Positions 1 to 5,888 of a stretch of 10,101 nucleotides of DNA are shown here, in pieces. Positions within the stretch are counted from its first letter, which is position 1; each line of letters begins with the position of its first letter. The DNA is from Alphaproteobacteria bacterium (GTDB lineage: Bacteria; Pseudomonadota; Alphaproteobacteria; Micavibrionales; UBA2020): positions 1 through 10,101 of the forward strand of contig JADYYV010000285.1 of the NCBI GenBank assembly GCA_020853455.1, read 5' to 3'. The position numbers and the translations under genes are program-made. The notes beneath the pieces were generated by a model. That model was not told the DNA's origin. It ran no database searches and worked only from the letters and a program-made list of their open reading frames with translations.

Positions 1-225
1 CCGGTCGCGCAAGGCCATTACAGCATGGAAAAACAGGATATGGATTACCGCATCGATCCGCGCGGCCGCCCGTATTTCTGGATCGGCCCGCCGCCGGCGC
101 GCGATGAAAACGACCAGACGCTCGACATGGGTGCGCTGGCCGCAGGGCATGTGACCGTCACGCCGCTGTCGCTGAACCTCACGCATTATCCGACACTCGT
201 CGAATTAGGAAAGGTTTTCAAATGA
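1..225 (+). CDS. surE: 5'/3'-nucleotidase SurE, C-terminal part (cut by window start)
   Basis: The frame is open from base 1 to the TGA at 223-225, so only the last 74 residues are present. SurE is a metal-dependent phosphatase acting on nucleoside 5'/3'-monophosphates and is linked to stationary-phase survival. The recognisable C-terminal signature is an RxDPRGRPYFWIG segment (about residues 17-30 of the visible part), then an acidic stretch, then the VTPLSLNLTHY strand that closes the SurE fold. The metal-binding N-terminal residues (the D-D-G motif) lie outside the window and cannot be checked. Its stop overlaps the start of pcm in an ATGA arrangement, which implies translational coupling, and the surE-pcm-nlpD order is widely conserved in proteobacteria. 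The family call is made from the C-terminal motif plus gene order. Confidence 0.93.
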   Translation, partial: PVAQGHYSMEKQDMDYRIDPRGRPYFWIGPPPARDENDQTLDMGALAAGHVTVTPLSLNLTHYPTLVELGKVFK

Positions 226-932
226 GCCTCCTCGCGCGCAAGATCCGGCTGATCATGAAGTTGCGCAAATGCGGCATTACCGATACCGCCGTTCTGGGCG
301 CAATCGAGCGAGTGCCGCGCGAGGCGTTTATCGACACGACTTTCCACGACCAGGCCTATGAAGACATCGCGCTGCCCATCGCGCGCGGGCAGACGATCAG
401 CCAGCCGCTGGTGGTGGCGTCGATGACGCAGGAACTGCGCGTCAACGACCGCCACAAGGTGCTGGAGATCGGCACGGGGTCGGGTTATCAGGCCGCGATC
501 CTGTCGCGCCTGTGCCGCCGCGTCTACAGCATCGAGCGCCACAAGCCGTTATTGGCTGGCGCGGAGAAAATGTTCACCGACCTGCGCATCCGCAACATCA
601 CCTGCAAAGCAGCCGACGGCATGCTCGGCTGGCGCGAACAGGCGCCGTTCGACCGCATTATCGTGACGGCGGCGGCAGGCGACGGCGGCGCGCCGCCCGC
701 GCTGCTGGAGCAGCTGTCGGTCGGCGGCATCCTGATCATCCCGATGGGCCGCGACAAATCGAGCCAGTTTATCTATCGCATCACGCGCACGGAAACCGGA
801 TACGACACCGAACGGCTGATGCCCGTGCGCTTCGTCCCGCTGCTGCCGAATGTGGCGCGGAACGATGTTGTGGTTGTCGAAGAAGAAGACGAGGGCAGCT
901 TCTTCAGCGCACCTGCGCTGATGCCCGCGTAA
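222..932 (+). CDS. pcm: Protein-L-isoaspartate O-methyltransferase
   Basis: Cytosolic repair enzyme that transfers a methyl group from S-adenosylmethionine to isoaspartyl residues in aged proteins, starting their conversion back to aspartate. It is 236 residues. An ERVPREAFI segment lies near 29-37, the family motif TISQP at 58-62, and SAM-binding motif I (VLEIGTGSGYQAA) at 80-92. The FDRIIVTAAAGDGGAPPALLEQL region matches the later methyltransferase strands, and RFVPLLP marks the usual end of the family fold. About 25 extra residues follow, including an acidic run with four successive Val and three Glu. Typical members have 205-220 residues, so this tail is an addition. The ATG at 222 overlaps the surE stop and has AGGA/AAGG about seven bases upstream, which supports the start. 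nlpD follows after 11 bases, in the same operon. Confidence 0.95.
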   Translation: MSLLARKIRLIMKLRKCGITDTAVLGAIERVPREAFIDTTFHDQAYEDIALPIARGQTISQPLVVASMTQELRVNDRHKVLEIGTGSGYQAAILSRLCRRVYSIERHKPLLAGAEKMFTDLRIRNITCKAADGMLGWREQAPFDRIIVTAAAGDGGAPPALLEQLSVGGILIIPMGRDKSSQFIYRITRTETGYDTERLMPVRFVPLLPNVARNDVVVVEEEDEGSFFSAPALMPA

Positions 933-943
933 CGAGGAAAAGA

Positions 944-2023
944 ATGAAGGCGCGGCATTATAAAATTTTGCTGCTGACGACCGCTCTTACTGCGTGGATG
1001 GGCGCGGCGCCCGTATCCTTCGCGCAACCTGCGCCTGTCCGGAATTACGGCGCCAGCGCGCCGCCCGCCAACGGCGCGGTGACGGTGCAGAAGGGCGACA
1101 CCCTTGCCGCTATTGCCCGGCGTTACAAAGTTTCGCTGAACGCGCTTGCCGGCATGAACGGCATGTCGCCGAACGAGATGGTCGGGCCGGGGCGGCGACT
1201 GGTGCTGCCCGTGGCGCGCACGCACAAAGTTTTGCCGAATGACACGATGTTCAGCCTGTCGCGCATGTACGGCACGACGGTCGATAAAATGGCCGAAGAA
1301 AACGGCATCAAGCCGCCTTATGCGCTGAAATCGGGGCAGGTGCTGAAAATTCCATCGGGGGCGAATAGCGCGGCTGTTGCAAAACCCGATCAGGCAAAGC
1401 CTGTGCAGGTAAAGCAGGCCGCATCGGCCCCGCCGCAACCTGAACCGGCAATGACAGCTTCGGCGTCATCGAAACCCACGCCCATGCTGAAAACGCCCGG
1501 CCCGTCGCCTGTGACGAAGGCTTTTGATTCATTGATCGGCAAGCTTGCAGCGGATAACGCCGAAGCTGAAACCGTGCCGAAAGTGTCGCTGGTATCCGCA
1601 GCCACCGCCGAACCCGCGACGCGCGGCGCGGAAATGGTTGGGCGTTCCAGCCGTCAGGGTTTTATCTGGCCCGTGAAGGGGCAGGTGATTTCAAGCTATG
1701 GCCCGAAAACAGGCGGGCTTTATAACGACGGCATCAATATAGCCGCGCCGCGCGGCACGCCGGTGAAGGCCGCGTCATCGGGTACGGTCGCCTATGTTGG
1801 GGAAATGCGCAGCTACGGCAATCTTGTGCTGATCCGCCATACCAACGGCATGGTGACAACCTATGCCCACCTGAATACCGTCTCGGTAAAACCGGGCATG
1901 AAGGTGTCGCAAGGGCAGGTGATCGGCGCGGTGGGGTCGACCGGAACGGTCATGAACGCGCAGCTGCATTTCGAGGTGCGGCGCGGCAAGAACACGCTCG
2001 ATCCCAAACAGTATCTGGGTTAA
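944..2023 (+). CDS. nlpD: Exported LysM-LytM (M23-like) protein, NlpD/DipM type, catalytically degenerate
   Basis: 359 residues from the ATG at 944, which has GAGG six bases upstream; the frame stays open further upstream, but that part lies in pcm. Residues 1-27 form a Sec signal peptide with likely cleavage after SFA. Two LysM peptidoglycan-binding domains follow (about 46-90 and 94-137), then a Pro/Ala/Ser-rich linker (138-238) and a LytM/M23 domain (239-359). The active-site pattern is incomplete. The two zinc ligands of the HxxxD motif are Asn261 and Asn265, and the first His of the final HxH is Gln340. Only His309 and His342 remain. This matches E. coli NlpD and EnvC and Caulobacter DipM, which do not cut peptidoglycan but activate amidases at division. 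A periplasmic amidase activator is therefore the likely role (inference). There is no lipobox, unlike E. coli NlpD. It is third in surE-pcm-nlpD. Confidence 0.9.
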   Translation: MKARHYKILLLTTALTAWMGAAPVSFAQPAPVRNYGASAPPANGAVTVQKGDTLAAIARRYKVSLNALAGMNGMSPNEMVGPGRRLVLPVARTHKVLPNDTMFSLSRMYGTTVDKMAEENGIKPPYALKSGQVLKIPSGANSAAVAKPDQAKPVQVKQAASAPPQPEPAMTASASSKPTPMLKTPGPSPVTKAFDSLIGKLAADNAEAETVPKVSLVSAATAEPATRGAEMVGRSSRQGFIWPVKGQVISSYGPKTGGLYNDGINIAAPRGTPVKAASSGTVAYVGEMRSYGNLVLIRHTNGMVTTYAHLNTVSVKPGMKVSQGQVIGAVGSTGTVMNAQLHFEVRRGKNTLDPKQYLG

Positions 2024-2036
2024 TCAGCCGGATTTA

Positions 2037-2681
2037 TTACTTGGGTGCGGGTGTCTGAAGGGGCGCCGGCGCCTGTTCGGGCGCGGGCTGCTGCTGCGTT
2101 GCCGCCGGACGGTTCAGCAGGAACTGGTCGGCTTTTGCATCGTAACGGAATTCAAGCGAGGGATTTACGCCATACGCGCCGGGCAGCTGCACGGATGTGA
2201 TGCCGCCATTCGTCACCACGCTGATGGGGTCTGACGCATTTACCTGCAGCACATTGCGGAAGTCCTTGCCGTCTTTCATGAACACAGAAAGCGGGCATCC
2301 TTCGTAAGAGCAAAGCACGGGGGTTGTCACATGCACGAACAACATTTCGCGGCCGGTTGCCTTGTCGTTGTATTTCGCGATTTCGACGAAAGCCGGGTTA
2401 TCGCCGCCTTGTTGCGCGTCGTATTCCTTCAGCTCGGCGGGCAGCTTCGCGAGAACGGGATATTGCTTTGCCAGCGCCTCGACATCTTTGACGCGCGAGA
2501 ATTCCATTTCGATGGCCACGCGGCCTGCATCGGTCTCCGCTGCGGGCGCGGTGCGGGTGACAACGGCGGCGGGCGGCGCCGGTTGCGTCTGCGCATAGGA
2601 CTGGATCATCGGCGTGATAGCGCCAATCGTCACAATCGCTGCGATCGTCGCGCGCGCGGCTGCCTTGCGGAACGATTTCAT
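2037..2681 (-). CDS. Small exported protein of unknown function with Cys-x4-Cys strand motif
   Basis: I do not recognise a named family. From the ATG at 2681 it has 214 residues. The first about 31 form a textbook Sec signal peptide (basic MKSFRKAAAR, hydrophobic core, likely cleavage after SYA). A central domain (about 60-190) holds the segment CSYEGCPLSVF. A Cys-few-Gly-Cys strand followed by hydrophobic residues recurs in many small proteobacterial periplasmic proteins and may form a disulfide hairpin. The last 25 residues are Pro/Gln/Ala-rich and probably disordered. In-frame ATGs at 2699 and 2732 are alternatives. The 2732 start has AAAGG 11 bases upstream but overlaps the -10 box of a strong promoter candidate, so 2681 is preferred. 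The gene converges on nlpD with a 13-base gap and no terminator visible there. The CDS is secure; the function is unknown. Confidence 0.8.
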   Translation of the reverse strand: MKSFRKAAARATIAAIVTIGAITPMIQSYAQTQPAPPAAVVTRTAPAAETDAGRVAIEMEFSRVKDVEALAKQYPVLAKLPAELKEYDAQQGGDNPAFVEIAKYNDKATGREMLFVHVTTPVLCSYEGCPLSVFMKDGKDFRNVLQVNASDPISVVTNGGITSVQLPGAYGVNPSLEFRYDAKADQFLLNRPAATQQQPAPEQAPAPLQTPAPK

Positions 2682-2730
2682 GAGGTCTTTTGCTTGCATG
2701 ACTACCCGGAGGAGAAGTTTAATTATATCC

Positions 2731-2759
2731 ATAATAGCACGCACCTTTTGCAGTGACAA
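2731..2759 (-). promoter_or_regulatory. Sigma-70-type promoter for the small exported protein
   Basis: On the minus strand TTGTCA (2754-2759) and TATTAT (2731-2736) are separated by exactly 17 bases. Each hexamer matches the sigma-70 consensus at five of six positions. Transcription would start near 2724, leaving about 43 bases of leader before the ATG at 2681. This position argues against the ATG at 2732 being used. It is a pattern match only. Confidence 0.45.
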
Positions 2760-2780
2760 GCGAATTTGTCCTGCTCAAGG

Positions 2781-2819
2781 TAATGGCATTTCCCTGAAAA
2801 AGAAAGGGAAATGCCATTA
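2781..2819. terminator. Perfect 15-bp stem-loop, probable 3' end of the 978-residue gene
   Basis: Arms 2781-2795 and 2805-2819 are perfect reverse complements around a nine-base purine loop (GAAAAAGAA on the plus strand). It lies 27 bases past the stop of the large minus-strand gene and upstream of the small exported gene. A terminator or mRNA 3'-stabilising hairpin is the simplest reading. Neither strand has a T-run directly after the stem, so classical intrinsic termination is not assured. Confidence 0.55.
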
Positions 2820-2846
2820 TTAAGCCTTCTGCGGATCAGGCGCCTG

Positions 2847-5783
2847 TTATCTCACAGGCATCAGTTCGCTGCGATCCTGCGCACCCTGGCCGCCTTCGTT
2901 CAGCTTCATGCTGGCACGGGCCGCCATCAGCACGTTGATATGCTCTTGCATGGTATAGATATCCTGCAACTGCATGGTGATATAGGCCTTCACCGACGCA
3001 CGTTCCTGCTGCAACGCACCGATTTCGTTCTGCATGCGTGTGTAGTAGTCGGGGTCGAGGAAGCGTTCCTTGGTCATCGCCAGCATGATTTCGTTATAGC
3101 TGGGGTTGTCGGAGATGTTCGCCGGATCGACGCCCGCGCGTTCGCGGATCTCGCGGATCGTCTGGCCCACGGGTTTCGGCGGCGGCGGCGGAGAGCCGGT
3201 AGCAGCCGAAGAACCGGGCAGGCCCGAGCCGCACTGCGCACCGCCGAAGGGAAGGTCATAGCCGCCCATCTTCTGCATGTATTCGGTGATCAGCGTGCCG
3301 GAGCCGTCGCACGGGATGCCGCCGCAATGGCGGACAGAACCCGGGCAGGCACCGCAGCCAAGGAAGCAATGCACACCGCCTGCGCCCAGAAGGTGGGCGG
3401 CGGCCAGCAGGCCCGACGGCGTAACCAAGATACCGCGTTGGGTCGTACAAGCCATTGCACGGCAGGAAGCGTTGATATACCCCCAGGTTCTGCTGTGGTA
3501 CTGCGTGACGGCAGATGTCTGGCAGGCCTGGTTCGCCAGGAAGTTCCTCATCGAAGAACCGCACGGGCATTGCGGGCCGCTCACCCAGTTGTAGTTTGGC
3601 TGGCTGTAGTTGTTCGGTGCGCGGCTTTGCGAGCCGGAACCGGAAGAAATACAACCGGCTTCGATCAGTGCCACGCGACCCATCTGGTAAAGGCCGCAAT
3701 AGCCGATGCTGTTACACACGCCGATCCTGCCGGATGCCTCGCGGGCGCCAAGTGTCGCCAGGAAGTCGGCGAAGGTACCACGGCTCGCGCCCATCGGGCC
3801 GGGAGGCGTGGGGGGCGGAGGCGGCGGGGGAACCGGCGGCGGCGTTGCGCCACCTGTCGATTGCGGCAGCGGAATGCTGGTGCGTCGCGCGATCATCGAA
3901 CTGACGATGTTGTAGGCGATCCCGCGCCATGCCTCGATCTGCTCGCGGCGCAGGATGTATTCCTGACCGCTTTGCGTGTCGATCACATCCGGCGTCAGCT
4001 TGTCGGGCGTGTTCGGCTCGATCAGGTTGGTCATGATCTCGTGCGCAGCGGCATATTGTTCGGGCTTGCTAAGGTCAACCGTGTCCTTGAACAGGAAACC
4101 CTCGATGTCGATGTCGCCGTTCGGCCAGGGGCCGGCCGTCGTCGGGTTCGGGCAGGGGTTCACGCCCGCATTCGCTTCAGGATCGTTGAACTGCGTGCAA
4201 TAGGTATCAAGCCTTGCTTTTTTCTCGACCTGGTTACCCTGTTCCGCGGGCGTGCCGGGGGCACCGCCGGAGCGCGCCACGGTGTCCTCGCGGAAGCCGG
4301 CTGTCAGCGCGTTCGACGTGCTTTGGGTCACAGCCATCGGCGATGCCGGGGTTGCGGAAACGCAGGCGCGTTCGTTCGGCGTCACGCGTTTCTTGGCCTC
4401 GACCTCGCGGACCTGTGTCTGCTTGATCTGCTTGGTCAGGTTATGGCTGTCCACGGTGGAGCCGAACTGGCGGGTCTGGTCGACCACGCTGGCATGCCAC
4501 TGGGCGGTCATGTTTTTGAGCGAGGGGAGCATCTGCTCCGTCCACAATTCGTTCAGGTGATCGACGAACTGCTCGCCGGCGACATCCCAATAGTTGTCAT
4601 CGACCATCGCCAGCGTGTCTTCAGCCAGTTCGCAAGGATCTGTGCCGAAGCTGCCGGTGAGCGGTGCGCTCGCGCCGCTGTCGCAGTCGTTGGTCGGGGG
4701 CGTGCCGCCGCCGCCGGCCGTACCCGTGCCGCCGGTGCCGCCCGCGCCGGTACCACCGCCGCCGCCGCCGCCGCCGCCAACAGGCGGGCCGCCGGTGGGT
4801 GTGGGGTCGCCGCTGTCGGGAATGCCGTCGCCGTCGGTATCGGGGTTGTCGGCAACGCCGTCGCCGTTGATGTCGAGGTCAAGCTGGTTCGGGGTGCCGT
4901 CGCCGTCGATATCGGGGTCGGTACAATCCGGCACGCCGTCGCCATCGGTGTCGAGCAGACAGTTGGTACCCGTGACCGCGCCCGCGCCGAGCGAGATGAT
5001 CCAGCTGATACCTTCGGCGTCGAACATGCCGGAGGTGTTGTTGGAAAGAATGAGCGAACCCAGATAGGTGTTCAGCTGGCCCTGAGCCGCGGCGTCGCCG
5101 CTTGCCGCCAGCGCGATCAGCGACTGTGCCGCCGCGCAGGAGCCGAACTGGGAGCAAAGCAGGGTACGGAACAGCGCCCATGTGCCCTGCGTCGGACTAT
5201 TATAAAGAACGATCGAGAGCGTATTGACCGCGCCCGCCTGACCCGCCATCGCCTGCGCCAGCGTTTGCAGCGCCACGTTGCCCGATCCTGCGATCGTCCA
5301 GTTGATAAGGTCGTCATAGGTGTTGATAGGCGCAAGCGGATAGACGATACCCAGATAAGGATCGAGGTACGAGAAATAGTTATAGAAGAACGGGCCGCCA
5401 AGCGCGTTCTGCACGGTATTCAGGTTCCCGATCGTGCCCGCAGCCGCGCCGGTCAGCTGGGCGACGGAGTTTGTGGGCGGGTTGATCGCGGGCGGGGGCA
5501 GGGCGTTGACGCGGGGCGGATCGCCCAGCGCGGCGCGCACACCGTCGAGATAAGCATACACATCATATGGTGCGGCGGGACTGCCGAGAGCCGCGTTAAG
5601 CGTGGCAAGCGCACCCGGGTCATCCTGAAGCGCCAGGATCAGCACGTTCATGTCGACCGAAGCACCTGAATACTGCGCCTGCGCATCGCGGGGCGACAAG
5701 AGGCACCCGGCTATCGCTACCGCCATCAGGAACTGAACCGCTCTGGAGAAAATACCAGATTTTTTTTGACAGGGATTAGTCAT
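2847..5783 (-). CDS. Large exported mosaic protein with TSP3-like Ca-binding block and Cys-rich lysozyme-like domain
   Basis: 978 residues from the ATG at 5783, preceded by a GGGGAGGGG ribosome site. A GTG 24 bases further upstream is the alternative start. The N-terminus has a basic stretch and hydrophobic segment, then IAGC (24-27, a lipobox) and AQA-Q (36/37, a signal peptidase I site), so it is a lipoprotein or a secreted protein. An Ala/Asn-rich region (40-277) follows. Residues 278-326 hold four DxDGDG/DxNGDG loops typical of thrombospondin-3-like calcium sites, then a Gly-rich hinge (nine Gly at 336-344). A helical block (about 384-640) and a poly-Pro hinge (about 645-660) come next. 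A lysozyme/transglycosylase-like domain (about 670-850) has Glu682 in REASGR, GLYQMG at 697-702 and a TPSGLLAAAH segment ending at His797. A coiled-coil-like tail (about 894-962) ends the protein. The lysozyme part has 14 Cys, suggesting oxidative folding in the periplasm. Peptidoglycan cleavage is inferred. The whole protein is not a family I can name; part of an envelope-spanning machine is possible but unproven. Confidence 0.85.
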   Translation of the reverse strand: MTNPCQKKSGIFSRAVQFLMAVAIAGCLLSPRDAQAQYSGASVDMNVLILALQDDPGALATLNAALGSPAAPYDVYAYLDGVRAALGDPPRVNALPPPAINPPTNSVAQLTGAAAGTIGNLNTVQNALGGPFFYNYFSYLDPYLGIVYPLAPINTYDDLINWTIAGSGNVALQTLAQAMAGQAGAVNTLSIVLYNSPTQGTWALFRTLLCSQFGSCAAAQSLIALAASGDAAAQGQLNTYLGSLILSNNTSGMFDAEGISWIISLGAGAVTGTNCLLDTDGDGVPDCTDPDIDGDGTPNQLDLDINGDGVADNPDTDGDGIPDSGDPTPTGGPPVGGGGGGGGGTGAGGTGGTGTAGGGGTPPTNDCDSGASAPLTGSFGTDPCELAEDTLAMVDDNYWDVAGEQFVDHLNELWTEQMLPSLKNMTAQWHASVVDQTRQFGSTVDSHNLTKQIKQTQVREVEAKKRVTPNERACVSATPASPMAVTQSTSNALTAGFREDTVARSGGAPGTPAEQGNQVEKKARLDTYCTQFNDPEANAGVNPCPNPTTAGPWPNGDIDIEGFLFKDTVDLSKPEQYAAAHEIMTNLIEPNTPDKLTPDVIDTQSGQEYILRREQIEAWRGIAYNIVSSMIARRTSIPLPQSTGGATPPPVPPPPPPPTPPGPMGASRGTFADFLATLGAREASGRIGVCNSIGYCGLYQMGRVALIEAGCISSGSGSQSRAPNNYSQPNYNWVSGPQCPCGSSMRNFLANQACQTSAVTQYHSRTWGYINASCRAMACTTQRGILVTPSGLLAAAHLLGAGGVHCFLGCGACPGSVRHCGGIPCDGSGTLITEYMQKMGGYDLPFGGAQCGSGLPGSSAATGSPPPPPKPVGQTIREIRERAGVDPANISDNPSYNEIMLAMTKERFLDPDYYTRMQNEIGALQQERASVKAYITMQLQDIYTMQEHINVLMAARASMKLNEGGQGAQDRSELMPVR
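4806..4952 (-). repeat. Coding repeats for four TSP3-like DxDGDG calcium loops
   Basis: Within the 978-residue gene, four imperfect units of about 33-39 bases encode acidic loops starting near residues 278, 291, 304 and 315 (DTDGDG, DIDGDG, DINGDG, DTDGDG). Each is followed by a [VTI]-[PA]-[DN] step. The alternating Asp/Asn-Gly pattern is the calcium-binding signature of thrombospondin type 3 and related bacterial surface repeats. Conservation is in the codons rather than exact DNA. Confidence 0.7.
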
Positions 5784-5835
5784 GCCCCTCCCCACAGAAA
5801 CGCGCACACAGAAGCCTTAAGAAACCTATCCTTAA

Positions 5836-5864
5836 ATTCTATCAAAAATTCAGGTATTTGGGAA
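5836..5864 (-). promoter_or_regulatory. Possible promoter of the 978-residue gene
   Basis: In the AT-rich 105-base gap between nnr and the large gene, the minus strand carries TAGAAT (5836-5841) as a -10 box. TTCCCA (5859-5864) lies 17 bases upstream as a weak -35 (four of six matches). The predicted leader is about 46 bases to the ATG at 5783. The gene could instead be read through from nnr. Confidence 0.3.
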
Positions 5865-5888
5865 TTACTTAAAATTTTAACTAATAAT

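Noticed and set aside
4340..4640. Calling the helical middle block a specific type IV secretion component
   Set aside because: Its composition and Trp/Cys spacing vaguely recall exported proteins of conjugation-like systems, but no diagnostic motif is visible and no secretion genes lie in the window.
2811..5669. Open frame of about 950 codons on the plus strand, antisense to the 978-residue gene
   Set aside because: Its translation is a monotonous Arg/Ala/Gly/His/Val mix with no domain, export signal or ribosome site, as expected for the shadow of a GC-rich gene. The minus-strand product has a signal sequence and clear motifs.
5869..5880. Twelve-base palindrome TTAAAATTTTAA between nnr and the large gene
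   Set aside because: A short AT-only palindrome in an AT-rich gap is expected by chance and has no second copy nearby.
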